Assembly (NCBI GenBank): GCA_963825405.1
Contig: CAWGTB010000001.1
Span: forward strand, 124,001 to 188,000
Length of the DNA: 64,000 bases
DNA from: JACPNO01 sp963825405
Lineage (GTDB): Bacteria > Acidobacteriota > Terriglobia > Bryobacterales > Bryobacteraceae
Reading direction: 5' to 3'
The notes under the pieces were generated by a model that did not search any database, was not told where the DNA came from, and was given only the letters and a program-made list of their open reading frames with translations. A program made the translations under genes and the position numbers. This document shows positions 46,995 to 58,254 of this stretch, piece after piece. The stretch's first letter is position 1, and the number at the start of each line of letters is the position of its first letter.

Positions 46995-48143
46995 CTACTC
47001 GACCAAATAATTACCGGCTTCCGTTTCGACCATTGCTGCGCCAACGCCAAGCGGATCGCCACCCGCTGCCACGGCTTCGATTTGCTTTTTCAACATGCGC
47101 CGGACCAGGGCCACGCCGCGATCGCTCGACGCCAAATGTTCTTCGGAATGAAACGTGATGGGCCCCTGCCCAACCTGTGCTTCGTAATCGCCCGGAAAAC
47201 GCTGGTGCTCCTCGGCCGTAAGCTCGGTCCACTTTTTGCCGTTGAACGTGGATGCCTGGCGGCGAAGCTCGCCGGGCTCGCGCACGCGGCCCACCACATA
47301 GATGCGGTACCTTGTGTCGTCGATGGGCAGCACCCAGCCGATGGAAGCCGCGCGCCCGTAGCGCGTCACGCGCGGACTGGCCACTACGCGCAGCGTGGGC
47401 AGGATCACTTCGGTGACACGGCGAAATTGGCGGCCATCTTCGAGGGTGCGGATTTGGAGGCTCTTAACGCCGCGCGGCGTGTCCGCAAAGACCACTTCCG
47501 GCATGAGCGCCATCTGCTCCGCGAATTGCGGACCGCTAAATGTCCCGTGCAGAATCGGCACGTGATATGGATCCATCACGTTCTCAAAATGCTGCAGCCA
47601 GTTGCAGGGGATGATGCCGACAGCGCCGCTGCCCAAGCTCGAATCATCCGCTTCCAACTGCTCGCCTTCGTCGAGTTGTTCCAGCAGATCGTAACGCGGC
47701 AGCGCAGGTTGGCGATCCGGCGGACCGAGATAGGCGAAGATCAAGCCATACTGCTCCGCCACCGGATACCACGGTTGGCGAACGCGATCGCGCAAGCGCA
47801 GGCCGCCTTCGGGCTCGCACGGCTGTTCCAGGCAGCGGCCTTCGGTGTCGAAAAGCCAGCCGTGATAGCAGCAGCGAATTCCCTGTTCTTCCACGCGGCC
47901 ATAGTAGAGGCTGGTGCCGCGATGCACGCAGCGGGGGTAGACCAGGCCGGGCTTGCCAGATCGGTCGCGGAACAGGATCAGGTCCTCGCCCAGCACGCGA
48001 ATTTGCCGCGGGCGTTCACTCGCGTCGGCTGCGACACCGACAGCGTGCCAGTATCGCCGCAGAAATTCTCCGCACGGCGTTCCGGGACCTACCAGCGTGA
48101 GTTCCGATTTGTACGAGGGCTTGGGCAGGCCGTACGCGCTCAT
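46995..48143 (-). CDS. Rieske 2Fe-2S aromatic-ring oxygenase, alpha subunit
   Basis: 382 residues. The N-terminal Rieske centre is Cys-x-His (RCVHRGTSLYY) and Cys-x2-His (CCYHGWLFDTEG). The catalytic domain has the mononuclear iron facial triad in NVMDPYHVPILHG. It would hydroxylate or demethylate an aromatic substrate using O2 with a reductase partner, which is not in the window. ATG 48143 overlaps the stop of the upstream dioxygenase gene by ATGA. A ring-hydroxylating or O-demethylating step feeding the catechol below is a reasonable role. Confidence 0.88.
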   Translation of the reverse strand: MSAYGLPKPSYKSELTLVGPGTPCGEFLRRYWHAVGVAADASERPRQIRVLGEDLILFRDRSGKPGLVYPRCVHRGTSLYYGRVEEQGIRCCYHGWLFDTEGRCLEQPCEPEGGLRLRDRVRQPWYPVAEQYGLIFAYLGPPDRQPALPRYDLLEQLDEGEQLEADDSSLGSGAVGIIPCNWLQHFENVMDPYHVPILHGTFSGPQFAEQMALMPEVVFADTPRGVKSLQIRTLEDGRQFRRVTEVILPTLRVVASPRVTRYGRAASIGWVLPIDDTRYRIYVVGRVREPGELRRQASTFNGKKWTELTAEEHQRFPGDYEAQVGQGPITFHSEEHLASSDRGVALVRRMLKKQIEAVAAGGDPLGVGAAMVETEAGNYLVE

Positions 48144-48982
48144 AACGAAAACTCGACGTTCACTTGCCCGGTGCCGCTGCTGGCAAAATATTGGCCGATC
48201 TGTTCGCCCTTGCCCTCGTACGCATCCCAGCCAAGCGCTCCGAACAGCACGCCGGTATCCGCCATTCCCGATTCGCCGGTGCAGCGTTCGGCATAATCCG
48301 GCAGCATGGCCAGAAATTCTTTGATGCGGCCATCTCGCCACAACTCAAGCACGCGCAAATCCACCTGGCGATTGAATTCGCAACTGATTTCGTTGAGTTT
48401 AGTTTCGGCGATGGCGTTGGGCGGGAACTGATGCGAGAGCGATCCGCTGGCGAGCAGTGCCACCTTTAGACTGCTGGCATCGATCGCCTTCCGAATCGCT
48501 TCACCCACTTTGCGATTCTCATCGATCGACGAATACACATTGCTTCCCATGGGCAGCACGGCAAGGTCGCGATCCGGATTCATGAGGTGCATGGGCACCA
48601 GTGTGCCGTATTCCAGGCCGAGATCGGGAAGGTCGTGCACATGGGCGCGCAAACCCGCGGCGGTGATTTCGGCGCCGATGGCTTTGGCCAGCTCGGGCGC
48701 GCCGCGATAGTCGTACTCGAGCGCATGGATGAAGTGCGGCAATTCATGCGAAGCGTAGCGGCCATCGTGCCGCGCCTTGCCGTTCAGATGAAAGCCCATC
48801 GAATTCTGCCAATGCACATCGACCACCAGGAACGTGTCGGCGCCGCGGGCGCGGGCGCGCTTGCCCAGTTCGATCAGGCCGTCGACGGCGTTCTGGCGAA
48901 TCCCCTGGAATCGGCCGGGCTGCAGCGACAGCCAGATCGACGGCACATGCGTAATCTTCGCGGCAAAAACTATCGCTCCCAT
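48140..48982 (-). CDS. hpaD: LigB-type extradiol dioxygenase, 3,4-dihydroxyphenylacetate 2,3-dioxygenase-like
   Basis: 280 residues of the class III extradiol (LigB) family. It starts MGAIVFAAKITHVPSI with the iron His, followed by VVDVHWQN (His), an HELPHFIHAL stretch, and SGSLSHQFPP. The length and these motifs match the HpaD/HpcB enzyme that opens homoprotocatechuate between C2 and C3. It is the first catabolic gene after the ABC importer genes, followed by genes for the next steps. Family firm; substrate from context. Confidence 0.85.
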   Translation of the reverse strand: MGAIVFAAKITHVPSIWLSLQPGRFQGIRQNAVDGLIELGKRARARGADTFLVVDVHWQNSMGFHLNGKARHDGRYASHELPHFIHALEYDYRGAPELAKAIGAEITAAGLRAHVHDLPDLGLEYGTLVPMHLMNPDRDLAVLPMGSNVYSSIDENRKVGEAIRKAIDASSLKVALLASGSLSHQFPPNAIAETKLNEISCEFNRQVDLRVLELWRDGRIKEFLAMLPDYAERCTGESGMADTGVLFGALGWDAYEGKGEQIGQYFASSGTGQVNVEFSL

Positions 48983-48995
48983 GATTCCCTCCGGC

Positions 48996-50080
48996 TCATT
49001 CTCTCAAAGCCCAGGTGCGCGATGCGGCGGCATGTAGGAAAACTTCGTCGCCCGGTACAAACGGCGTATCGGCGGGCGCATCCACGTTCAGCTTAATTGA
49101 ACCGGCGGTGACTTCGGCCACCCGCCGGCTACCGCGGTAGAAGCTCTGGGTAAGAAGTCCGTGCCAGACGATTCCGCACTTGTCAACAGGCCGCGCGCGC
49201 AGCATCTCGATCGCCTCCGGTCTGATCAATACCGTGACGCGATCGGCGATTTCAGCGTCAGCCGTGGCGCTGCACCAGCCCTCCCAGCCCTCTCCTGCCA
49301 CGCGCGCCATCGTTCCGTTCACCTCCAAAATTGTTGCGGCGAGCAAATTGGGCATGCCGAAAAATTCGGCCACTGTTCGGTTGGCGGGCCGGCCATAGAT
49401 TTCCTCGGGCGATGCGACTTGCAGCAGCCGTCCGTTATGCATTAGCGCGACGCGATCGGCCAGGGCCATGGCTTCATCCTGATCGTGCGTCACATAGACG
49501 GTAGTGATCTTCAGACGCCGCTGCAGGGCCCGCAGCTCGACCCGCATTTGCTCGCGCAGCTTGGCGTCGAGATTGGACAGCGGTTCGTCCATCAACAGCA
49601 GCGCCGGTTCGAAAACAAGCGCGCGTGCGATCGCTACGCGCTGCTGCTGCCCGCCGCTGAGCGCGGTAGCGGAGCGGCTGGCGAACGAATCCATCTCCAG
49701 CAGCCGCAGCGTCGCCGCTAACGCGCGCGGCCACTTCGGCGCGCGGGCGATTGCGCACTTGCAAAGGATACGCGACATTTTCAAACACCGTCATGTGCGG
49801 CCAGATCGCGTAGGATTGAAACACCATGCCGATGTTGCGGCGCTCGGGCGGCAGGAAGACGCCAGTCTCCGGGGCTGCTCACCATCCGCTCGCCAATGTA
49901 GATTCGCCCCGCGTCGTTGCGCTCGAGGCCCGCGATCATGCGCAGCGTGGTGGTCTTGCCGCATCCGCTGCGGCCGAGCAGCGTGACGAATTCGCCGTCA
50001 GCGACGTCGAGACTGACGGCGTCGACTGCACCGACACCGCCAAAATGCTTGCTGACTGCTTCCAGCCGGACACCAGGCAT
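48996..50080 (-). CDS. ABC importer ATPase, FbpC/PotA-like (two frameshifts)
   Basis: About 361 residues. Walker A LLGRSGCGKTTTLRMIAG, Q-loop MVFQSYAIWPHM, signature ALSGGQQQRVAIARALV, Walker B ALLLMDEPLSNLD and the switch His in YVTHDQDEAMAL, then a TOBE-type C-terminal domain. Breaks (net +1) lie near 49850 and 49735. It powers the importer formed with the permease and binding protein encoded just upstream. The set resembles iron/polyamine-type importers; here its place in an aromatic operon suggests an organic acid. Confidence 0.88.
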
Positions 50081-50089
50081 CGCGCGCCA

Positions 50090-51073
50090 CTAATGGTATA
50101 TCTGCTGCGCCAGTTCCAGCATCTTGTCCTGCAGTTTCATGACGGACGTTCCCAGCAGCTTCACGCTGGACAGTTGCCGCATCTCCGGCGTGAGCTTGCC
50201 GTCGAGGCCGCCGACCGCCATTCCGTAACCGGTGTTGGCGTAGATGAGTTGGACTTCGTCGCTCAGCATGAAATCCAGCAGCAGGCGGGCGGCGTTGGGA
50301 TGGGGCGCGCCTTTGAGAATCGCGCAGTCGAACACGACATACACCGCGCCTTCGCTGGGCACGATGAATTTCAACGGGCAGGCCTTTGAGCGTCAGGATA
50401 TCGGCCACGTTGAACGGAATGAAAAGTGGATACTCGCCGCGCGCGATGCGCCGCTGGCTGCCGCGGACGTCGCGCGTGAATTCAGGCTGTTGCGCGGCCA
50501 GGCGCTCGTGAAATGGACGGCCAAACTTTTCATGGGTGGCGGTGAACAAGGCGCTGCCGCTGCCGAGCGCGCGCATGTCGTCGCTCAATATTTTGCCTTT
50601 CCATTTCGGATCGAGCAGGTCCTGCCAGCTCTTGGGCTCGTCGGCGGGCTTGACGAGATCGGTGTTGGCGAGAATGCCGAAGTGAATCACGTAGACCGGA
50701 ACGCGCGTGCCATCGGTGGGGAACTGGGCTGCTCAGGCGCGCGGCATTCGGCAGCATGCCGTATGGCATGAAGACGCCCTCGCTGAGCTGGCGTTCGGTC
50801 ACGCTCGCGCCGTTGTGCGACACATCGCCCAGGCGCTTGCCGGAAACCTGCTCCGTGCGGATGCGCTCGGTGAGCTCGCTCGACCGCGCCTGCAGCACTT
50901 CCATCGTGATGCCGTATTTGCCTTTGAACGCCGCTTGAATCTTGGTGGTGGCGGGCGCGCCCGACGGCCGCGCTGTAGAACACGACCGTGCCTTCCTTCT
51001 TCGCGGCGTCGACGACTTGCTGCCACTGGGCCGAGGCAATGCCGGCGCAAAGAAACATCCATGCCAATTTCAC
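50090..51073 (-). CDS. periplasmic solute-binding protein of ABC importer (three frameshifts)
   Basis: About 327 residues. GTG 51073 starts a signal peptide (KLAWMFLCAGIASA). The mature part is a type 2 binding protein of the FbpA/AfuA-like group: VVDAAKKEGTVVFYSAAVG, FKGKYGITMEVLQARSSEL, SWQDLLDPKWKGKI, VPSEGAVYVVFDCAI and ANTGYGMAVGG. Breaks (net +1) occur near 50975, 50725 and 50375. The start overlaps the permease stop by GTGA. No iron-binding Tyr pair can be fixed with confidence, so the ligand may be an organic acid. Confidence 0.82.
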
Positions 51074-52743
51074 AAAAGCTCGCTCCTTCGCACGATGCGC
51101 GATTCCAGAAATCGAAATACAAAAACAAACGCCAGCATCACCAGCGCAATCACGCTGACTTGCTCGGCTTTGCCTTCGCTCCACAGTTGCATGACGACCA
51201 CTGACAGCACTTCACTGCCCGCACTATAGAGCAGAATCGACGCGCTGAGCTCGCGCAAGATGATGAAGAACATGAACACCCAGCCCGCGGCAAACGCGGG
51301 CCAGGCCAACGGCAGCAGGATGCGCGCGAAGGTGGTGAACCATCCCGCGCCATGTACGCGCGAACATTCTTCCAGGTCGCCGCTCATTTGCGAAAGCGCT
51401 CCGGAGATCATGCGGACGGCGAGCGGTAGGCCGATGGTGATGTATGCGATGAGCAGCGCCCAGGGCGTTCCGTAAATCTGGATGGGCCCCGGCATCAAGG
51501 CGTAGGCCCACAGAAACCCCACCCCGAGCACGATGCCCGGCATCATCCACGGCAGCCAGGCGACGATCTCCAGCGTTTTACGAATGCGCAGGCGCGTGCG
51601 GACCAAGATGTACGCGACCGCTGCGCCCAGCAGCATCGTCAACGTTGCGCCGGCGAATCCCAGCAGTAGTGTGTTGCGAAGCGCGCGCCAGAACAAATTC
51701 GCTTTCCCACACCGCGGTGTAGTTGTCGAGGGTCAACATATCTACGCGATAGAAGCCGAAGAATCGCACGAACGAACTGAGAATCAACTGGCCCACAGGT
51801 AGCACGACCGACACCAGGATAAAAGCCGCGCACAGCGCGAAAGCGGCCCAGCGGCGCCGTCCCAGGCGAATCAATTTTGGAGCGTAGCCCTTGCCGGTCA
51901 CCGTGAAGAAGCTGCGGTCGCGTAAGGCGCGCCATTGCCCGGCCACCAGGGCGAACATCAGGATCATGATGCACACGCCGAGCGCCGTTGCGGATTGGTA
52001 GTCGGGCTTGGCGGAATGATGAATGCGGTTGTAGATCTGCGTGGTCACGACTTCGATGCGCGCCGGCGTACCGAAAATCAGCGGCGATTCGAACGCCTCC
52101 ACTCCGCGCACGAACGCCAGAATCAGCCCACTGCTGGTTACGGGTAGCAGCAGGGTGAGCGTGACGCGGCGGAACGTCGTCCACTGTGAAGCTCCGGACA
52201 TGCGGCTGGATTCTTCGAGCGCAGGTTCCATCGATCGCAGCGCTGTTACCAGCATGAGAAACAGAAATGGCGTGGTGTATTGCATGATGTGCCAGACCAC
52301 GCCGCCGTAAGAATAAATATTTACCAGGGGCCGGTGGATTCCCGTTATGCTCGTCCAAAGCTAGATTGATCAGGCCGCCCTTGGGAGTGGCCAGCATGCC
52401 CCACGCCGTGGCCGTGAGCACCGGCGGGATGAAAAATGGCAGCGTAATCAAGGCTTCGAGCGCTCCGCGGCCGGGGATATCGGTCCGCGCCACCAGCCAC
52501 GCCAGCGCCAGCGCGAGCGCCATCGAGAGTCCTGTTTCAAGCAGCCGCCATGCCGATGGTGTTGAGCAGCACGATGCCGGTGGCACGCGTGAAAATCGCG
52601 CGGTAGCCGGCCAGCGAGAACACACCCGCCTCGCCCGGCGGCGTCGAATGTAAGCTGCCGTAGACGAGCATGGCGATGGGCGTCACGGTCAGCAGAGCCA
52701 CCACCAGGGTGAGCAGCCAGACCGCGAGCGCCCGCGGCTTCAC
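51070..52743 (-). CDS. two-domain ABC importer permease, FbpB-like (three frameshifts)
   Basis: About 557 residues with two repeats of six helices: the first from MKPRALAVWLLTLVVALLTV through LITLPFFIPPVLTATAWGML, the second from FALCAAFILVSVVLPVGQLI through LPWMMPGIVLGVGFLWAYAL. Each repeat carries an EAA loop (EESSRMSGASQWTTFRRV and EECSRVHGAGWFTTFARI). Breaks (net +1) lie near 52545, 52350 and 51695. A single fused permease is usual for FbpB-type systems. It overlaps the genes on both sides. Confidence 0.85.
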
Positions 52744-54375
52744 TGTCCGCGCCTCTTCTGGTAAACCGTGGGCGTGCGGCGCACTGGAAAAGAAGGCGGC
52801 GACGACATGCGGCCGACTGGCACTTCTACCAACGCCGGCCGGTTCAACGCCACGGCTTCACGTACCAGCGCGCCAGTCTCGTCGTGATGTTTAGCGCGCA
52901 GCCCGGCCACGCCGTAAGCCTCAGCCAGCTTCATGAAATCCGGATTGTGTATGTCGGCGCCAATCGATCCGCCCCAGAGCTCGTCCATGTCGCGCGCGAC
53001 ATTGCCATAGCTGTGATCGTTGAACAGGACCACGACGACGTTGATGCCGTAGCGCACCGCGGTGGCGAGTTCCTGCGAATTGTAGAGAAATCCGCCATCG
53101 CCGCAGACTACAACCACCGGCCGCTCCGGGCATGCCACCTTCGCGCCAAGCGCCGTGGGAAAAGCGAAGCCGAGATTGCCCGAATAGGACGACGTGATGA
53201 ATGTACGCGGCTCGTACACCGGCCAGAACGGGCGCGAGTAGTAGCCGATTTGCGTCATGCCGGAGACAAAGATCGTGTTGTCGGGTACGGCGGCGCGCAG
53301 GCTGCGCACGATGGAAGCTTGCGGCTCCTGATTTTGCGTGGCGGCGATTTGCACGCGCAGCGCGTCGAATTCGGCTTTGCGCGACGGCCGCGGCGGACCC
53401 AGGGCGCGTAGACGGTCGAGCAGCGCTTCGAGTGTCGCCCGCGCATCGCCCACCAGGCCCACGGTCTTCGAGTGCTGGCGGCCCACTTCCTCCGGATCGA
53501 TATCCAGATGGATCACCTGCTGGCTGTCCGGCGTGTCGTAGAGCGCGAGGCGCGAGCCTACCACCAGCATGACGTCGGCAGTGTCGGCGAAACGGTGCAG
53601 TACATTGCCCGGCCAGAGCGCCGCGCCAAGGGAAAGCGGAGAGCGGTCGTCAATCGCGCCTTTGCCTTCGCCGGATTGCAGAATGCCCGCTTGCAAGTGT
53701 TCGGCGACGGCCTTCAGCGCATCGTGCGCTCCGGAAGCGTGAACGCCACCACCAACATAGATCACCGCGCGCGCGCAGCGGTGAGAATTTCGGCGGCGCG
53801 GGCGATGTCGCTGTCAGTTGCGGCGGGACGCGAAGGATGCGTCAGCCTCAACCAGCGTGACGTCGTCTTCTTCCTCCATGACATCCGGCGGCATGTCGAT
53901 CACCACGGGACGCGGCCGCCCGGTCTTGAGCTGGCGCACGGCTTCATGAACCGCGGCGGGGATATCGCGAATGGCGAGAACACGGCGCCGCCATTTGGTT
54001 ATCGGAGCGACCGCATCCAATTGGTCGTTTACTTCGTGAAGCACGCCGATGTTCTTGCCGATTCGCGCCGACGGCACTTGCCCCGCAATCATGAGCACAG
54101 GGGAAGACGCGGAGTAAGCCGTGCTCAGGCCGGAGGAGGCGTTGAGCAATCCGGGACCGGGCACGACCAGCGCCGTGCCGAATCCACCGCCTGCGCGCGC
54201 ATAGCCATCGGCCATAAAACTGGTGGCTTGCTCATGGCGGGTGGAGATGAAGCGAATGCCGGGCTCGTCGCGCAAGGCTGCCATTACGCCATAGAGTTGG
54301 ACGCCGGGCAGTCCGAACACTACGCGCACGCCTTCCACGGTAGAGCTGCTTGACCAGAGCCTCGCCGCCCGTCAT
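52740..54375 (-). CDS. thiamine diphosphate-dependent enzyme, acetolactate synthase/benzoylformate decarboxylase family (three frameshifts)
   Basis: About 545 residues. ATG 54375 gives MTGGEALVKQLY, then VEGVRVVFGLPGVQLYG. The catalytic Glu is in STRHEQATSFMADGYARAGG, and the ThDP/Mg site in VVVVCGDGGFLYNSQELATA with NDHSYGN. The middle domain (VIYVGGGVHASGA) is present. Breaks lie near 54350 (net +1), 53822 (net +1) and 53775 (net -1 in a GC repeat). It resembles decarboxylating or carboligating members of the ilvB-like family. In this operon it may decarboxylate an aromatic 2-oxo acid; that is a guess from context. Confidence 0.83.
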
Positions 54376-54398
54376 GCGCGCTTGCCCGGCCTGCGGGG

Positions 54399-54809
54399 TC
54401 ACGCGGGGCTGCGGTCCGTGCTCGGCGACGCCGGTTTATTCATTAGCCCAACGATCCTGTCTAGAAGCACCGCGGGCAAGAACGGCTTCTGCAAAAAGTG
54501 CCAGCCGGTATCGAGCACGAGCAAACCTTGCGGGTAGGAAGACAGCAACATCACGCGGAGATCGGGCCGAGTTTTCTTGAGCGCCGCTCCCAGATCGGGT
54601 CCGCTCATGCCGGTCATTTGCAGCTTGGTGACCAGGAGATCGATTCGTCCCTTGTGGTCATCCGCCTTGTGGATAGCATCCTGACCATCCGAGGCGACGA
54701 TCAGCTCGTAACCACCGCGCTTCAGAAGCTTCTCCAACATGTCACGGATTTCTGGATCGTCTTCGGCCAGAAGAACGATTACTTCACGGTCTAGTGTTAG
54801 TTCGCTCAA
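54399..54809 (-). CDS. stand-alone receiver-domain protein lacking the phosphate-accepting Asp
   Basis: 136 residues from TTG 54809. A single receiver fold: VIVLLAEDDPEIRDMLEKLL gives the acidic pair, and the conserved Lys is in HFLQKPFLP. The phosphate-accepting Asp is replaced by Lys: the strand reads DLLVTKLQMTGMSG where TD is expected. The protein therefore probably works without phosphorylation or as a decoy. It lies 24 bases upstream of the ThDP enzyme start and 44 bases after the TetR gene, all on the same strand. Confidence 0.75.
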   Translation of the reverse strand: MSELTLDREVIVLLAEDDPEIRDMLEKLLKRGGYELIVASDGQDAIHKADDHKGRIDLLVTKLQMTGMSGPDLGAALKKTRPDLRVMLLSSYPQGLLVLDTGWHFLQKPFLPAVLLDRIVGLMNKPASPSTDRSPA

Positions 54810-54853
54810 TGGACCCTGAGTGAGTATGCCGCGAGAGTGTCCCCCTACGCAAG

Positions 54854-55483
54854 TTAGTCCATGTCGACAAACATAGAGTGATAGACCATATCGGTGACCG
54901 CTTCGAGTGACGCGCCGCCATGCTCGAGCGGCTGTCCGAGCAGCTCCCAGAAAAAGCGATCCAACAGATTCGCCAGGACAGGCACATTGACGCCCGGACG
55001 CGCATGCGGAAGCTTTTGCATGAACGCCAGGGCCAGGGTGAGGCGAGCGGTAGTCCAGCGGCGGATGGCCTCGTCTTTTTTTGAAAGGGCAGTGTCGTTG
55101 GGGACGGATTCCTTCCACGCGCGATAGGCGCCTGCGTAAGCGGCTTCTGTTTCAAAACCGGTTCGCAGCATTTCGAGGATTCCGGCGCGCGCTTCGCCGG
55201 CTGCCATCTTCAGGGTTATGCCGCTGAGCTTTTCCAGAAGTTCGTCCATCAATGCCAGCAGCAACTGTTTTTTCGAGCGGAAGTGCTGGTAGAAACTGCC
55301 GACGGCAATGTGTGCGCGCCCGGCGATTTCTTCCACGGATGCTGCCTCAAAGCCCTTTTCCGCAAACAAGTGCCGGCCCGCATGGAGGAGGGCGGCGCGC
55401 TTGCGGAGGCTGCGCTTTTGGCGCGGAAGCGGGAGCAGGTCTTCGCCAGCCAGCAAGTCCGGCCGGACGGGTGAGGGCGTCAC
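54854..55483 (-). CDS. TetR family transcriptional regulator
   Basis: 209 residues from GTG 55483, whose start overlaps the stop of the membrane protein gene. The N-terminal helix-turn-helix reads LLHAGRHLFAEKGFEAASVE, EIAGRAHIAVGSFYQHFRSK and KKQLLLALMDELLEK, the classical TetR DNA-binding region. The C-terminal ligand domain is helical and unrecognised. It heads the same-strand run into the importer/aromatic genes, so it may repress them; no operator was identified. Confidence 0.87.
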   Translation of the reverse strand: MTPSPVRPDLLAGEDLLPLPRQKRSLRKRAALLHAGRHLFAEKGFEAASVEEIAGRAHIAVGSFYQHFRSKKQLLLALMDELLEKLSGITLKMAAGEARAGILEMLRTGFETEAAYAGAYRAWKESVPNDTALSKKDEAIRRWTTARLTLALAFMQKLPHARPGVNVPVLANLLDRFFWELLGQPLEHGGASLEAVTDMVYHSMFVDMD

Positions 55484-55860
55484 CGTTTGAACACCGCTCC
55501 GGCGAGGCCTCCGGCGCAGCACCAGAGCATCCAGGCTGCGAAAAGCGGGGCGGCGTTGGCCGGCATATTGGGGAACACGGTTGTGAAATGCAGCGTGCTG
55601 AATGGATCGAGAAGGAGCGTCGGAGCAACTATAAAAATACCGGCGGCAGGCCACAAGTCTCTGGCGGCGCCAATGCGCTGGCAAATCCTGCGGACCAGCA
55701 AAGCCATCAAAGGGAAGCTGATTAGGAACAGCAACCCGGTGGATTCTGTATGTCCTGGTTTCAGAAGGAATTGCCCGCCGAATCGCAGGCCAATGGTGCC
55801 GATCAGCCAGACGACAAATCCAGTGACCAGGAATGAATAAGAAGATGAATTCATATTCAT
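55480..55860 (-). CDS. hypothetical membrane protein, 126 aa (DUF5367-like)
   Basis: Four hydrophobic helices: SFLVTGFVVWLIGTIGLRFG, then GLLFLISFPLMALLV, WPAAGIFIVAPTLLL and APLFAAWMLWCCAGGLAGAV. It looks like the small DUF5367 membrane family, of unknown function, often found next to regulators. ATG 55860 is the first start; an alternative ATG lies 6 bases in. It is coupled to the TetR gene (GTGA overlap) and divergent from the NUDIX gene. Confidence 0.65.
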   Translation of the reverse strand: MNMNSSSYSFLVTGFVVWLIGTIGLRFGGQFLLKPGHTESTGLLFLISFPLMALLVRRICQRIGAARDLWPAAGIFIVAPTLLLDPFSTLHFTTVFPNMPANAAPLFAAWMLWCCAGGLAGAVFKR

Positions 55861-55870
55861 ATAATACCAA

Positions 55871-55895
55871 AGGGCGGTTTGAAACCCGCCACTAC
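55871..55895. repeat. palindromic repeat, third copy of the 5.6-kb unit
   Basis: AGGGCGGTTTGAAACCCGCC then ACTAC matches the unit at 5611-5637 with one G missing in the first arm. It lies between divergent genes, just ahead of the NUDIX start, so it is inside their shared regulatory region. Confidence 0.7.
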
Positions 55896-55913
55896 GTGGG
55901 ACAATGCCTTCCT

Positions 55914-56375
55914 GTGCCTGTCTTCAGTGCCGGAGTACTCATGTTTCGAAAGCGCGGGGAGGCGGTTGAAGTGCTGCTGGTTCACCCGGGCGGTCCGTTT
56001 TGGCAGAAGAAAGATGCGGGCGCATGGTCGATCCCGAAGGGCGAGTACACCACCGGTGAGGATCCGCTTGGCGCGGCGAAGCGTGAATTTGAAGAAGAGA
56101 CCGGCACCAGGCCGGAAGGCGAATTCATCGCGCTTGGCGATCGTCGTCAGCCTGGCGGCAAAATCGTCAGGGCGTGGGCGCTTGCAGGTGATTTGGACCC
56201 AACACGGATTCGCAGCAATTCGTTCTCGCTCGAATGGCCGCCGAAATCCGGCAAGATGCGGGAGTTTCCGGAAGTGGATCGCGCCGGGTGGTTTTCCATC
56301 GACGCGGCGCACGAAAAGATTCTCAAAGGGCAGGCCGGCTTTTTGGATCAACTGGCCGCATTGCTTCAGCGGTGA
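55914..56375 (+). CDS. NUDIX hydrolase
   Basis: 153 residues from GTG 55914 (VPVFSAGVLMFRKRG). The NUDIX box is GEDPLGAAKREFEEETGTRP, with the REFEEE Glu residues that bind metal. The protein hydrolyses a nucleoside-diphosphate-linked or similar compound. Upstream extension shows no homology, and the ATG at 55833 lies in the opposite gene. The 3' end overlaps the convergent SRPBCC gene by about 50 bases. Confidence 0.85.
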   Translation: MPVFSAGVLMFRKRGEAVEVLLVHPGGPFWQKKDAGAWSIPKGEYTTGEDPLGAAKREFEEETGTRPEGEFIALGDRRQPGGKIVRAWALAGDLDPTRIRSNSFSLEWPPKSGKMREFPEVDRAGWFSIDAAHEKILKGQAGFLDQLAALLQR

Positions 56376-56798
56376 TGCGGTGACGGTATTCGAACAGGCG
56401 ATCCAACTTTTTTCTCACGAACGGTCCTGCAAAAAACCTGCCTAGCCAGCCGAATGGCAGCGCATATTCGATGCGATCCTCCAGATAGCACGCCGAAGGG
56501 CCGTCGGGTTCGACGGTGTGGGTGTGCTCCCAGCGGGCAAACGGTCCTGCGATCTGCACGTCGCGAAACTGGCGATCCGCCCGAAAATCGACGTGCTGCG
56601 CGATCCAGCGCCAGCGCAGTGGACCCACATGCATCTCGATAATTATGCGGCCATCGGCGATGCCGCCGGTTCGTTCGACCACGCGCACATGCTCCCACGG
56701 CGGAGTGAGCTGTTCGAAGGCATCCGGCCGGTCATGCCAACGGAAAACCTCTGCGGCGGGGGCCAACATGCGCGTCCGCCTCACAAATACTTCCGTCT

Positions 56799-56802
<4 letters not shown>
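56323..56802 (-). CDS. SRPBCC (START-like) ligand-binding protein
   Basis: 159 residues from ATG 56802 (MKTEVFVRRTRMLAPAAEVF). The beta-alpha-beta pattern with VFRWHDRPDAFEQLTPPWEH and GPFARWEHTHTVEPDG fits the polyketide-cyclase/CoxG-like SRPBCC fold that binds a hydrophobic ligand. A cell-division-inhibitor-like SulA-type relation is seen in some relatives with epimerase domains, but none is present here. Its start overlaps the fumC stop by ATGA, so the pair is coupled. Confidence 0.75.
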
Positions 56803-58205
<1,403 letters not shown>

Positions 58206-58254
58206 GTGACGCGCCTGAATATATGCTACGCTCTCCAACGCAAGGGGTGGTTCT

